Below are positions 24,247 to 33,465 of a stretch of 64,000 nucleotides of DNA, one piece after another. The translations under genes and the position numbers were made by a program. Below the pieces are notes generated by a model, which ran no database searches, was not told where the DNA came from, and worked only from the letters and a program-made list of their open reading frames with translations. Numbering within the stretch: the stretch's first letter is position 1; the number at the start of each line of letters is the position of its first letter. The stretch lies in assembly GCA_965221735.1 (NCBI GenBank), contig OZ244910.1, forward strand, positions 2,418,001 to 2,482,000, in the 5' to 3' direction. The DNA comes from UBA2991 sp965221735. Its GTDB lineage: Bacteria; Chloroflexota; Dehalococcoidia; Tepidiformales; Tepidiformaceae.

Positions 24247-25808
24247 GTCGGAGGCGGGCCCCACTCGTCGTACTCGGGTTCCTCCGGTTCAGGCTCCGGC
24301 TCGGGTTCTTCCGTCCGCGAACTGGCGGCGAAGGTGGAGCCCTGCGTTGAGCTGGCCGTCGGCCCGGAAGGCGTTGGGGCCTCGGGCGTCTCCACGGCGG
24401 CAGCCTCGGGCTGGGAGCCGCGGTTGCCGAGCATGACCGAGAGCAGGAAGGCGAAGACGGCGAGGAGCGCGAGGATGGCCCCGCCGGCGATGGCCCCGAG
24501 GGCGATGTTGCTGAGGTCGCGGCCACCGTCGTCACCGGTAGAAGCGGCCGCGGCAGGCTGGGCCGCGGTGGGTTCGGGCTCGGCCTGCTCGGGAGCCTCA
24601 GTGGGAGCGGGGGTCGCCTGCGGGCGCTCAGGTTCGGGGGTGGCCTCGGGCGTGGGGGTGGGCTGCTCGCGAGCAGGCTCGGGGGTGGCTGGCTCGCGGG
24701 TGGGGAGTTCGTGGTAGGCGCGGAACTCGTTCTCGAACTCCCCGAGCGTCCAGCCGTAGATCATCTCGATGGCGCGATCGAAGCGGTTCCCGGCCTTGAT
24801 GGTGGCGAAGAGGCGAGCGAACGCCTCCTCGCCGCCCTCGTCGATGAGGAAGCGGACCATCGCATAGGACTGTCCGTAGAAGAGACCGACGTCGCTGGGG
24901 TCGCCGGCCGAGGAGAACATGGTGCTGAAGGGGATGAGGCGATCGATGGCGAGGGCGACCTCGAAGGGGTCGGTGAAGCCCCGGCCGGGCTCGGTCTGGG
25001 AGTAGACGGCCGTACCTTCGTTGAGCCAGGAGGGGATCTTACCGAGGGCGCTCTCACCGGCGGCCTCGACAAGGATGTGGGTGAACTCGTGGCGGAGGGT
25101 GTCGCTGCGGTCGCGCGTCCCGCAGCTTCGGTCGATGACGAAGATGATGTTGTTGGCGACCTGGCTGCCGCAGAGGAAGGTGGCGGCGTCGTAGACCTCG
25201 CTGCGATTGGGCTGGGCCGCTTCCAGGTCGGCCTCGGAGGCGAAAAGCACGGTCTTCACGGGCACCACCTCGAGCTCCGTCTGGAGGAGGCGGCCCATGC
25301 GCGCGTAGGTGCGCTCGGCGGCTTCGAGGTAGCGCAGGGCGATGCTCTCGCGGTCGCCGTGGAAGTAGACGCGCATGAAGTCGTTGTGGACGCTCTTCCA
25401 GTCCTCGCCGGGAGGCAGGTAGACGAAGCCGGCGCTCTCCGTCTCGATGACCGTGCCGTCCTCAAGCAGGATCTCCCAGTGATAGTCGAACTCGCTGCCG
25501 ACGGGGATGAAGCCGAGTGTGCCGGTGGCAACGCGCACTTCGACCCGCAGCGCGGAACCCGCGGGCACGGTCTCGAACTGCTCCGGCTTGGCACGGGCGA
25601 GGGAGCCGGCCCCGATGATGCGGTAGCGGAGGCTAACGTCGGTGACCGTCCCCGGAGCGTCTCCGGTCAGCCGGAAGCGCAGGAACTGGGGGAAGTCGGT
25701 GTCGATGGTCGTGGTGAAGTCGGGCGACTGGGCGGAGGACGGCGCGGGGAGGCCGACCAGCAGGCCCACGAGGAGCGTCAGCACGGGCAGGAGGAACACG
25801 CGCCTCAA
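24243..25808 (-). CDS. Secreted, membrane-anchored MA-like zinc metallopeptidase
   Basis: 521 residues. A signal peptide ends near PAPSSAQS (about residue 27). A beta-rich domain follows, then the zinc peptidase core with LRHEFTHILVE (HExxH, about residue 240) and the downstream Glu ligand in IPSWLNEGTAVY. This is the peptidase MA-like/gluzincin pattern. The C-terminal third is low complexity (Thr-Pro-Glu repeats such as TPEPAREQPTPTPEATPEPE), then one transmembrane helix (about residues 433-458) and an acidic cytoplasmic tail. Its ATG overlaps the prfB stop by 4 bp. Confidence 0.85.
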   Translation of the reverse strand: MRRVFLLPVLTLLVGLLVGLPAPSSAQSPDFTTTIDTDFPQFLRFRLTGDAPGTVTDVSLRYRIIGAGSLARAKPEQFETVPAGSALRVEVRVATGTLGFIPVGSEFDYHWEILLEDGTVIETESAGFVYLPPGEDWKSVHNDFMRVYFHGDRESIALRYLEAAERTYARMGRLLQTELEVVPVKTVLFASEADLEAAQPNRSEVYDAATFLCGSQVANNIIFVIDRSCGTRDRSDTLRHEFTHILVEAAGESALGKIPSWLNEGTAVYSQTEPGRGFTDPFEVALAIDRLIPFSTMFSSAGDPSDVGLFYGQSYAMVRFLIDEGGEEAFARLFATIKAGNRFDRAIEMIYGWTLGEFENEFRAYHELPTREPATPEPAREQPTPTPEATPEPERPQATPAPTEAPEQAEPEPTAAQPAAAASTGDDGGRDLSNIALGAIAGGAILALLAVFAFLLSVMLGNRGSQPEAAAVETPEAPTPSGPTASSTQGSTFAASSRTEEPEPEPEPEEPEYDEWGPPPT

Positions 25809-26909
25809 GCGTCTTCTCCCATGCCTGCGCGCAGGTAGGCTCCCATCAAGTCGTCCAGGTCTCCGTCCAGCACTGCGGTGGTATTGCTCGTCTCGAAGTC
25901 GGTGCGGTGGTCCTTCACCATCTTATAGGGGTGCAGGACATAGCTTCGTATCTGGTTTCCCCAGCCCATATCCACATGTTTACCTTTGAGCCGGGCGCGT
26001 TCCTCCTCCTGGGCGAGCAGCTCCTGCTCGAGGAGGCGGGACTCGAGGACCTTCATGGCGCTGGTGCGGTTGCGGTGCTGGGAGCGCTCGTTCTGGCAGG
26101 TCACGACGATGCCGGTGGGGAGGTGGGTGATGCGGATGGCGGTCGAGTTCTTCTGGACGTTCTGGCCACCGTGGCCGCTGGCGCGGAAGACATCGACGCG
26201 AATGTCGTCGGGGCTAATCTCGATCTCGCTGGTGGAGGCCACTTCGGGCATGACCTCGACCTTGGCGAAGCTGGTGTGGCGAGCGTGGGCCTGGTCGAAG
26301 GGGGAGAGGCGGACGAGGCGGTGGACGCCGCGTTCGCTGGCGAGGTAGCCGTAGGCGAGGGGTCCGCGGATCTCGACCGTGGTGCTCTTGATGCCGGCCT
26401 CCTCACCCTCGGTCGTATCGAGGATCTCGGTGGCGTAGCCGTGGGCCTCGGACCAGCGCAGGTACATGCGCAGGAGCATCTCGGCCCAGTCCTGCGACTC
26501 GGTGCCGCCGGCGCCGGCGTGGATGGCGAGGATGGCGTCACGGTGGTCGTACTCGCCGGAGAGCTGGAGCTCGAACTCGAGCTTCTCCAGCTCGCTTTCG
26601 AGAGCGGCCAGGTCTTCGGCGGCCTGGTCGGCGAAGGAGGCGTCGTCCTCTTCGACGGCAAGCTCCAGGAGGTCGACCTGGTCGCGGGCGCGTCGCTCGA
26701 TGCCGCGCCAGGTCTCGACGCGCTCACGCAGGGAGGCGCTCTCCTGCATGACCGCACGCGCCGCCTCGGCGTCGTCCCAGAAGGAGGCTTCGGAGGAGCG
26801 GGCTTCGAGCTCGGCGAGTCGTTCTTCCGCTACGGGGAGGTCAAAGACGCACCAGGGTGTCGGAGATGCGCAGGAGAAGGTCGCGGGCCTGGCTCAGGAG
26901 CTGGTGCAT
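25805..26909 (-). CDS. prfB: Peptide chain release factor 2 with programmed +1 frameshift
   Basis: Release factor for UGA and UAA stops. The coding sequence is complement(join(25805..26842,26844..26909)), about 367 residues. Frame 0 starts at ATG 26909, encodes MHQLLSQARDLLLRISDTLV then Arg-Leu, and meets TGA in CGT-CTT-TGA-C. A +1 slip at CTT continues as DLPVAEERLAELEARS and SEASFWDDAEAARAVMQES into the main frame. The stop-recognition tripeptide SPF (RLSPFDQAH) identifies RF2, and the peptidyl-hydrolysis motif is SGHGGQNVQKN. The shift site lets RF2 regulate its own synthesis, as known in many bacteria. Read without the shift, the gene would lack its first domain. Confidence 0.95.
26838..26850 (-). 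promoter_or_regulatory. Programmed +1 frameshift site of prfB
   Basis: CGTCTTTGACC on the minus strand: slippery CTT (26846-26844), in-frame TGA (26843-26841), then C. This is the classic RF2 autoregulation site. A weak upstream GGTG may act as the stimulatory ribosome-binding element. Confidence 0.9.
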
Positions 26910-26941
26910 GGCGCCAGTGTCCCAAGGATCGGGGTGAGGGG

Positions 26942-27829
26942 CTAGCTTTCGGCGGCGACGCGGGCCGCGCGGACGGTGTTCGCGAGGAGCATGGCGATGG
27001 TCATGGGTCCGACGCCGCCGGGCACCTTCGTGATGCGCCCCGCCACCTCGGAGACACCCGCGAAGTCGACGTCGCCGACGAGGCGCCAGCCGCGCTTGCG
27101 GGAGGCGTCGTCGATACGGTTCGTGCCGACGTCGATGACGGTCGCGCCGGGCTTCACCATGTCCGCGGTGACGGTCCCGGGGCGTCCGGCGGCGACAACG
27201 AGGATGTCGGCAGTACGGGTGTGGCCGCCGAGGTCGGCGGTGCCGGTGTGGCAGAGGGTGACGGTCGCGTTGGCCCCGGCGGCCTTGTTCGAGAGCAGGA
27301 CGGCAAGGGGTCTCCCCACGAGGGAGGAGCGGCCGACGACGACCGCGTGCGTCCCGGCGGGGTCGACGCCGGAGCGCGCGAGCAGGTGCATCACGCCCTG
27401 GGGGGTGCAGGGAACGGGGCCGCTGGTCTCGCCGCGCAGGAGGCGGCCGAGGTTGGTGGGGTGGAGGCCGTCGACGTCCTTCCCTGGGTCGATGGCGTGG
27501 AGGATGACACGCTCGTCGATGTGGGAGGGGAGGGGGAGCTGCTGGAGGACGGCATGGAAGCGGGGGTCGGCGTTGAGCTTGCCGATGCGGTCGAGCAGGG
27601 CGTCCTGGGAGATGCTGGCGGGGAGGCGAACGGTCTCGGAAAAGACACCGATCTCGGCGCAGGCCTCGGCCTTGGCGGTGACGTAGCTGACGGAGCCGGG
27701 GTCGTCGCCGACGAGCACAGCGGCGAGGCCGGGGGTGACACCGCCCAACGCGAGTTCGGCGACTTCTCCGGCGAGATCGGCGCGGAGTTCGGCGGCGATG
27801 GCGCGTCCATCGATGATGGCGGCGGTCAT
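26942..27829 (-). CDS. folD: Bifunctional methylenetetrahydrofolate dehydrogenase/cyclohydrolase FolD
   Basis: A 295-residue enzyme that interconverts methylene-, methenyl- and formyl-tetrahydrofolate. The catalytic segment SYVTAKAEACAEIGV holds the Tyr and Lys (Y-x3-K) of the active site. Other conserved parts are LQQLPLPSHID, DPGKDVDGLHPTNLGRL, VVVGRSSLVGRPLAVLL (NADP binding) and PGGVGPMTIAMLLANT. Length is normal. It is upstream of prfB on the same strand with a gap of about 32 bp and may be co-transcribed. Confidence 0.95.
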   Translation of the reverse strand: MTAAIIDGRAIAAELRADLAGEVAELALGGVTPGLAAVLVGDDPGSVSYVTAKAEACAEIGVFSETVRLPASISQDALLDRIGKLNADPRFHAVLQQLPLPSHIDERVILHAIDPGKDVDGLHPTNLGRLLRGETSGPVPCTPQGVMHLLARSGVDPAGTHAVVVGRSSLVGRPLAVLLSNKAAGANATVTLCHTGTADLGGHTRTADILVVAAGRPGTVTADMVKPGATVIDVGTNRIDDASRKRGWRLVGDVDFAGVSEVAGRITKVPGGVGPMTIAMLLANTVRAARVAAES

Positions 27830-27870
27830 GCGCCAAGGGTACGGTCCGGGCGTGGGGAAGGGCGAGGGGC

Positions 27871-27876
27871 TAGGAT
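27871..27876 (+). promoter_or_regulatory. Minus-10-like TAGGAT placed for leaderless start of acpS
   Basis: TAGGAT lies 6 bases before GTG 27883, with no ribosome binding site in between; same layout as 11622 and 12424. Confidence 0.4.
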
Positions 27877-27882
27877 CGTTCC

Positions 27883-28329
27883 GTGGCCCGAAAGTTCGCC
27901 CACGGCATCGACATCATCGAGATCGCACGCGTGCGGGCCGTGCTCGACCGGCACGGCGAGCGCTTCCTGCGGCGCGTCTACACCGAGGATGAGGTGCGCC
28001 ACTGCCGCGGTCGCGTGCCGGAGCTCGCAGCCCGGTTCGCCGCCAAGGAGGCGGTGATGAAGGCGCTGGGCACCGGAGTGCGCGGCGTCGGATGGCGCGA
28101 CATCGAGATCCTGCCGAACCGCCGGGGAAAGCCGCTCGTGTTCCTGTACCGGCGTGGCGCGGGGCGGGCGGAACGCATCGAGCTGCGGGGACTGGACATC
28201 AGCCTCACGCACTCGAAGGAGTTCGCGATGGCCTCGGTCGTCGGTGAGCGGGCCCTGACCGAGGCGGAGGACACGCCGCGCATGGGCGAGGCGGCGCAGC
28301 GGCTCGTGCGCGAGGAGGGTCTGCGTTGA
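27883..28329 (+). CDS. acpS: Holo-[acyl-carrier-protein] synthase AcpS
   Basis: A 148-residue phosphopantetheinyl transferase that activates acyl carrier protein using coenzyme A. The two metal-binding motifs are HGIDIIEIARVRAV (Asp near residue 9) and ARFAAKEAVMKALGTG (Glu near residue 55), followed by the family pattern LDISLTHSKEFAMASVV. The C-terminal tail of about 30 residues past the usual end is extra. It lies upstream of the NAD(P)HX repair gene and fabF, consistent with a fatty-acid synthesis neighbourhood. GTG start. Confidence 0.93.
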   Translation: MARKFAHGIDIIEIARVRAVLDRHGERFLRRVYTEDEVRHCRGRVPELAARFAAKEAVMKALGTGVRGVGWRDIEILPNRRGKPLVFLYRRGAGRAERIELRGLDISLTHSKEFAMASVVGERALTEAEDTPRMGEAAQRLVREEGLR

Positions 28330-28396
28330 ATCTTGAGGCACGCCCGATTGCCGCCACACCTCGTGTCAAGCTTCAGCCAGGTAGGGGGTTGTTCGC

Positions 28397-29950
28397 GTGA
28401 AGCTGGTAACTGTTGAAGAGATGCGCGCGATGGAGCGGGCCGCCATCGAGGCTGGGGCGAGCGAGGCGCAGCTGATGGAGGAGGCGGGGCTGGCTTCGGC
28501 CCAGGAAGCCTGGATGCTGCTGGGAACGCTTGAGGGGCGGCAGATCGTCGTGCTGGCGGGGCCGGGGAACAACGGCGGGGACGGGCTGGTGGCGGCGCGG
28601 CACCTGCACGACTGGGGGGCGGACGTGGTGGTGGTGGCGCCACGGGGTCGCTCGGGGGACTCGAACCTGGAGCAACTGACGGTGCGGGAGATGGCGATCG
28701 CGGAGGGAGAGGATGTCGCGGCGGCGCTTGAACGCATGCGAGACGCCGACCTTGTGGTCGACGCGTTGCTGGGGGTGGGGAAGGCGCGCCCACTGACGGC
28801 AGACGAGCCGATCGGCGAAGCGCTGGTGGCCCTGGCCGGCGTCCGAGCGAGTTCGCAGCCGCCGAAGGTGCTCGCGGTCGACCTGCCCACGGGGCTGGAC
28901 GCGGATGGGGGCGAGGTCGACGACCTGACGGTGGCGGCAGACGTGACGGTCACGTTCGGCCTGCCGAAAGTGGGGATGTACCAGGCGATGGGGAGCGGCG
29001 TGGTGGGGCGGGTACAGGTGGTCGACATCGGGATTCCGGCGGAAGCGATGGAGGCGGCGTCGCTCGAGCTGATCACGTCGCGGTGGACGCGCGAGGCCCT
29101 GCCCGCGCGCCCGGAGGACGCGAACAAGGGCACGTTCGGGAAGGTGCTGGTGGTGGGGGGCTGCTCGCGGTACCGGGGCGCTCCCGCGCTGGCCGCGACC
29201 GCGGCCTACCGGGCGGGGGCGGGACTCGTGACGATCGCCTGCCCCGAGCCCGTCATCGCCTCGATCGCGGCGGGAGCGGCGGAGGCGACGTGGCTCCCGC
29301 AAGAAGCGGCGGACGACGGCGGACTCGCGGGGGAGGCGGCGGTGGCGCTGCGGCGGGAGTGGGCGGGGTTCGATGCGGGCGTGGTGGGGCCGGGGCTGGG
29401 GCACACCGGTGAGACGCAGGCCCTGGTCTGGGCGCTGCTGCCCGACGCGGAGGAGGACGTGGCGGGACGGGTCGTGATCGACGCGGACGCGCTGAACGCG
29501 CTGGCGGTCCTGGAGGACGGAGCCGAACGCACCCCCGCAGGGGCCGTGCTCACCCCGCATCCGGGGGAGATGGCGCGGTTGCTGGGGTCGAGCGTGGCCG
29601 AGGTGCAGGCCAACCGCGTCGGGGCGGCGCGGGAGGCGGCGGGGCGGTACGGCTGCACGGTGGTGCTGAAGGGGGCGCACACGGTGGTGGCGGACGCGGA
29701 AGGGCGGGCGCGTATCTCGCCGTTCGCGAACCCGTTGCTCGCGACAGCGGGGAGCGGCGACGTGCTCGCGGGGATGATCGGCGCGTACCTGGGTCAGGGT
29801 CTGAGTCCCTTCGACGCCGCCGCCCTGGGCGTGTACCTGCACGCGGCCGTTGGAGAAGCGCTCCGTAGCGAGTACGGCGAAAGCGGCCTGCTGGCGGGAG
29901 AAATCGCCGCGCGGCTTCCCGGTGTCGTCCGGGAGCTGGGCGAGGGCTGA
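28397..29950 (+). CDS. nnr: Bifunctional NAD(P)H-hydrate epimerase / ADP-dependent NAD(P)H-hydrate dehydratase
   Basis: A 517-residue fusion that repairs damaged NADH and NADPH hydrates. The N-terminal epimerase domain (about 1-215) has TVEEMRAMERAAIEAG, VLAGPGNNGGDGLVAARHL and VDALLGVGKARPL. The C-terminal dehydratase domain, a ribokinase-like fold (about 225-517), has KGTFGKVLVVGGCSRYRGAP, LTPHPGEMARLLG, VVLKGAHTVVAD and the ATP-site NPLLATAGSGDVLAGMIGA. Both domains look intact. GTG start at 28397, with GGTAGGGGG a short distance upstream. It lies close before fabF. Confidence 0.94.
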   Translation: MKLVTVEEMRAMERAAIEAGASEAQLMEEAGLASAQEAWMLLGTLEGRQIVVLAGPGNNGGDGLVAARHLHDWGADVVVVAPRGRSGDSNLEQLTVREMAIAEGEDVAAALERMRDADLVVDALLGVGKARPLTADEPIGEALVALAGVRASSQPPKVLAVDLPTGLDADGGEVDDLTVAADVTVTFGLPKVGMYQAMGSGVVGRVQVVDIGIPAEAMEAASLELITSRWTREALPARPEDANKGTFGKVLVVGGCSRYRGAPALAATAAYRAGAGLVTIACPEPVIASIAAGAAEATWLPQEAADDGGLAGEAAVALRREWAGFDAGVVGPGLGHTGETQALVWALLPDAEEDVAGRVVIDADALNALAVLEDGAERTPAGAVLTPHPGEMARLLGSSVAEVQANRVGAAREAAGRYGCTVVLKGAHTVVADAEGRARISPFANPLLATAGSGDVLAGMIGAYLGQGLSPFDAAALGVYLHAAVGEALRSEYGESGLLAGEIAARLPGVVRELGEG

Positions 29951-29978
29951 TGTATACTCGCGCCCCGGCAGGGCAGGC

Positions 29979-31223
29979 ATGAGCAGACGCGTCGTCGTTA
30001 CCGGTCTGGGCATGGTCACGCCGCTCGGCCTTGACTCACAGGCGACTTGGGACGCACTCCTCGCGGGGCGCTCGGGCGTGGGCCTGATCACACAGTTCGA
30101 AGACGAGCGCTTCGGGGACGTGGTGGCGGGGGAGGTCAAGGACTTCGACCCGACCGACTTCATGCAGCGCAAGGAAGCGCGGCGCGCGGACCGCTTCACG
30201 CAGCTTGCGTTCGTGGCCGCCGACGAGGCCCTGCGGCAAGCCGACTACGAGACGCCCGGCGACGATGGACATCGGGTGGCGACGATTATCGGGACGGCGG
30301 TCGGAGGCGTGCTCTCGATGGCTCGGGAGGAGGTGGTCCTGCGCGAGCGCGGGCCCAACCGCGTAAGCCCGTTCCTGATGACGCAGATGCTGCCGGACAT
30401 GGCCTCGGGCCAGCTCAGCATCCGGCTCGGGGCGAAGGGCGTGAACTTCTCCGTAACGAGCGCCTGCGCGAGCGGCGCCGACGCGATCGGGACGGGCGCG
30501 GCGATGATCAGGCGCGGGGAAGTGGACGTGGCGGTCGCGGGAGGCACGGAGGCGGCGATCTCGCCGCTGGTGGTGGCGGGGTTCGCGGCGGCGAAGGCGC
30601 TGACGGAGTCGCGCGATCCGGAGACGGCCTCGCGTCCCTTCGACCTGAACCGCGACGGCTTCGTCATCGGCGAGGGGGCGGGCGTCCTGCTGCTCGAGGA
30701 CGAGGAGCACGCGCTGGCGCGCGGGGCGCCGGTTCTGGCCGAACTGGCGGGCTACGGCGCAACGAGCGACGCCTTCCACGTGACGCAGCCGGCGGAGAAC
30801 GCCTCGGGGGCGGTGCTGGCGATGCAGGCGGCGCTGGAGGATGCGGGGGCGACACCCGACGACATTGACTACCTGAACGCCCATGGCACCTCGACCCCGC
30901 TCAACGACAAGTTCGAGACGATGGCGGCGAAGCGGGTGTTCGGGGAGTACGCGTACACGCTCCCGATGAGCTCGACGAAGTCGGCGATGGGGCACCTGCT
31001 GGGGGCGGCGGGCGCGGTGGAGGCGGGCATCTCGGTGCTGGCGCTCCAGCACAGCGCGATCCCGCCGACGATCAACTACGAGACACCCGACCCGGACTGC
31101 GACCTCGACTACGTCCCGAACACCGCGCGATCGGCGCCGCTGCGGGCGGTGATGACGAACGCGTTCGGGTTCGGCGGACACAACAGCTCGCTCGTCTTCC
31201 GCCAGCACGCGCGCTCAACATGA
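29979..31223 (+). CDS. fabF: 3-oxoacyl-[acyl-carrier-protein] synthase II (FabF)
   Basis: A 414-residue condensing enzyme of type II fatty-acid elongation. The catalytic Cys is in SVTSACASGADAIGTG (about residue 165), the two His are in YLNAHGTSTPLNDKFE and MGHLLGAAGAVEAG, and the conserved Lys is in SSTKSAMGH. Length and N-terminus (RRVVVTGLGMVTPLG) match FabF. TATACT at 29953 is a likely minus-10 element. The stop overlaps the recJ ATG (ATGA), although the functions are unrelated. Confidence 0.95.
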   Translation: MSRRVVVTGLGMVTPLGLDSQATWDALLAGRSGVGLITQFEDERFGDVVAGEVKDFDPTDFMQRKEARRADRFTQLAFVAADEALRQADYETPGDDGHRVATIIGTAVGGVLSMAREEVVLRERGPNRVSPFLMTQMLPDMASGQLSIRLGAKGVNFSVTSACASGADAIGTGAAMIRRGEVDVAVAGGTEAAISPLVVAGFAAAKALTESRDPETASRPFDLNRDGFVIGEGAGVLLLEDEEHALARGAPVLAELAGYGATSDAFHVTQPAENASGAVLAMQAALEDAGATPDDIDYLNAHGTSTPLNDKFETMAAKRVFGEYAYTLPMSSTKSAMGHLLGAAGAVEAGISVLALQHSAIPPTINYETPDPDCDLDYVPNTARSAPLRAVMTNAFGFGGHNSSLVFRQHARST

Positions 31224-32923
31224 CAGGGCCGGCGCAGCCAACCCCGCGCTGGAAGCTGCGCCGCCCATTCGCCCACCAGGAACGGCTCCCCAACCTGCCG
31301 CCCGTGGTGGGCACGGTGCTGGCAGCGCGCGGGATCACCACGCGGGAGGCGGCGGAGCGCTTCTACAAGCCCCACCTGGAAGCGCGGCACGATCCGCTCC
31401 TGCTGCCGGGGATGGAGCCGGCGCTGCACCGCACGCGAGACGCGATCGAGGCACGGGAGCCGATCGCGCTGTTCGGCGACTTCGACGTCGACGGCGTGAC
31501 CTCGATCGCGCTCCTGAAGCTGGCGCTGGAACGGCTGGGGGCGGTCACCATCCCGTACCTGCCGGACCGCTTCCGGGAGGGGTACGGCCTGAACGTCGGG
31601 GCGGTGGACGAGCTGCGGGAGGCGGGGGCGGGGCTGCTCATCAGCGCGGACTGCGGCACGAGCTCGGTGACGGAGGTGGCGCACGCGAACAGCCTGGGGA
31701 TGGACGCAATCGTGCTGGATCACCACACGGTGCCCTCGGAGCTGCCGGCGGCGCTGGCGGTGATCAACCCGAAGCGGGAGGGGTCCCCGTACCCATTCAC
31801 GGAATTGGCGGCGGTGGGTGTGTCTTACCGCTTCCTGCAGGCGCTGTACGAGTCGCTGGGGCGGGAGCTACCGGAGCGGGACTTCCTGGACCTCGTGGCG
31901 CTGGGGACGGTGGTGGACGTGGCGCCGCTGGAGGACGAGAACCGCGCGATCGTGACGTCGGGGCTGGAGTTCATGCGGACATCGCCGCGCCCCGGGGTGG
32001 AGGCGCTGGCGGGGATTGCGGGCACGAGGGCGGATCGCATCCGTTCGGAGACGCTCGGATTCGGGCTGGGCCCGCGGCTGAACGCGGCGGGCCGGATGAA
32101 GCACGCCCGCACGGCGCTCGACCTGCTGCTGGCGGACAACCCGCTGGCGGCGCGGCAGATCGCGGAGGAGCTGGACGTGCTCAACCGGCAGCGCCAGGGG
32201 GAGTGCGAGCAGGGGCTGCTGGAGGCGGAGGCGCTGCTGGGGGCGAGCGACGACCCGCTGACGATGGTCGGCAGCGAGCGGATGCACGCGGGCATCATCG
32301 GGATCATCGCGGGACGGCTGGTGGAGGCGCGGAGCCGCCCGGCGATCGTGTACGAGCAGGGTCCGGAGACGAGCCGCGCGAGCGCGCGCACCTTCGGTGA
32401 CTTCGACATCGTGAGGGCGATCCGGAGGGAGGCAGACCTGCTGGTCCGGCACGGCGGCCACCGGGCGGCGGCGGGGTTCACGATCCGGAACGAGCACCTG
32501 GAGGAGTTCAAGGCGCGGATCGTGAATACGGCGGCGGAGCAGCTCGCGCCCGAAGACCTGCGCCCGTCGATGACGATCGATGCGGAGGCGTCGCTTGCGG
32601 ACCTGTCGGGCGTCGAGATCCGGGGGCTGACGCAGTTCGAGCCGTGCGGGCACGGGAACCGGCGTCCGGTGCTGTTGAGCCGCAACGTGGAGCTTCGCGA
32701 CGCCCGCCAGGTGGGGGCGGACGGAAGCCACCTGAAGCTGAAGGTGCGCGAGGGCGCGTCGACGTGGCCGGGGATCGCCTTCCGCATGGGGGAGGCGGAG
32801 CTCGCGGACGAGCTGGACATCGTCTACTCGCTCAGCCGCGAATGGCGGGGGGAGCGGATGGAGCTTGAGGTGCTGGACTTCGCGCCGAGTGCGGAGCGCC
32901 GGCCACTGGCGGTTGGTGGTTAG
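31220..32923 (+). CDS. recJ: Single-stranded-DNA-specific exonuclease RecJ
   Basis: A 567-residue 5'-3' single-strand DNA exonuclease of the DHH superfamily, used in recombination and mismatch repair. DHH motifs are ALFGDFDVDGVTSIALLK (motif I), SADCGTS, VLDHHTVP (motif III), ALGTVVDVAPL and LNAAGRMKHARTALDLL. The DHHA1 part has MHAGIIGIIAGRL and the Gly-rich HGGHRAAAGFTI. An OB-fold C-terminal domain follows. The end of the gene (LAVGG) is encoded by a GGTTGGTGGTTAG stretch that resembles a degenerate copy of the heptamer repeats at 58.6-63.2 kb. Confidence 0.94.
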   Translation: MTGPAQPTPRWKLRRPFAHQERLPNLPPVVGTVLAARGITTREAAERFYKPHLEARHDPLLLPGMEPALHRTRDAIEAREPIALFGDFDVDGVTSIALLKLALERLGAVTIPYLPDRFREGYGLNVGAVDELREAGAGLLISADCGTSSVTEVAHANSLGMDAIVLDHHTVPSELPAALAVINPKREGSPYPFTELAAVGVSYRFLQALYESLGRELPERDFLDLVALGTVVDVAPLEDENRAIVTSGLEFMRTSPRPGVEALAGIAGTRADRIRSETLGFGLGPRLNAAGRMKHARTALDLLLADNPLAARQIAEELDVLNRQRQGECEQGLLEAEALLGASDDPLTMVGSERMHAGIIGIIAGRLVEARSRPAIVYEQGPETSRASARTFGDFDIVRAIRREADLLVRHGGHRAAAGFTIRNEHLEEFKARIVNTAAEQLAPEDLRPSMTIDAEASLADLSGVEIRGLTQFEPCGHGNRRPVLLSRNVELRDARQVGADGSHLKLKVREGASTWPGIAFRMGEAELADELDIVYSLSREWRGERMELEVLDFAPSAERRPLAVGG

Positions 32924-32955
32924 CGGCCGGTGAATGCCGGTCACTGAGTAGGCGG

Positions 32956-32961
32956 TAGACT
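32956..32961 (+). promoter_or_regulatory. Minus-10-like TAGACT placed for leaderless start
   Basis: TAGACT lies 6 bases before ATG 32968 with no Shine-Dalgarno sequence between them; same layout as at 54840. Confidence 0.4.
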
Positions 32962-32967
32962 CGGGGC

Positions 32968-33378
32968 ATGGCGGAGATACGGCTCTCGGCGGACGGTGAG
33001 TTGGCGCTGGCGGAAGGCGAGCGCATGGCGGCGGACCTGAACATCGCTATCGAGAGCGTCGAGTTCCTGCTGGCCGGGGCGCTGAGCGTGCTGCGGGAGG
33101 AGGGGCGGTCGGGGCTGCCGGAGCCGCACGCGCTGGAGAACGCGCTGCGGGCGGTCCACGGCGAGGGCAGCTCGCCGCTCTCCGACCGCGTGATGCCGGC
33201 CCCCAACCTGCGTCAGGCGCTGAACATGACGGCGGGGGCCCTGCGTCGCGAGGGCGGCACGACGATCGACGCGCTGGTCATTGCACGGGGAATGATCGCG
33301 TCGGGCGAGGTGAACCCGGCGTTCTGGGAGGACCTGGGGGTGTCGGGGGCGGAGCTGGCGGGGCGTCTGGAGGGGTAG
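32968..33378 (+). CDS. Hypothetical protein, weakly Clp N-domain-like
   Basis: A 136-residue all-helical soluble protein. The segments LALAEGERMAADLNIAIESVEFLLAG and ALNMTAGALRREGGTTIDALV have the spacing of the helical repeats in Clp ATPase N-terminal domains, but the match is by eye and weak. No catalytic motif is visible. It stands alone between recJ and the toxin-antitoxin pair. Confidence 0.65.
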   Translation: MAEIRLSADGELALAEGERMAADLNIAIESVEFLLAGALSVLREEGRSGLPEPHALENALRAVHGEGSSPLSDRVMPAPNLRQALNMTAGALRREGGTTIDALVIARGMIASGEVNPAFWEDLGVSGAELAGRLEG

Positions 33379-33428
33379 GGGGCGGTCGGGGTAGCGCCCA
33401 ACGAGAGCGGGCAGGCAGAATTGTGCGG

Positions 33429-33457
33429 TTGATACGGCAGGCATATTTCTGTACAAG
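33429..33457 (+). promoter_or_regulatory. Promoter of the toxin-antitoxin pair
   Basis: TTGATA (33429-33434), a 17-base spacer and TACAAG (33452-33457). The GTG of the toxin follows 8 bases later, so this transcript would also be nearly leaderless. The stretch is AT-richer than its surroundings. Confidence 0.55.
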
Positions 33458-33465
33458 TATTTCGC

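Noticed and set aside
26841..26843. In-frame TGA in prfB as selenocysteine or as a real truncation
   Set aside because: The exact CTT-TGA-C context and the +1 continuation into conserved RF2 sequence identify the known autoregulatory frameshift.
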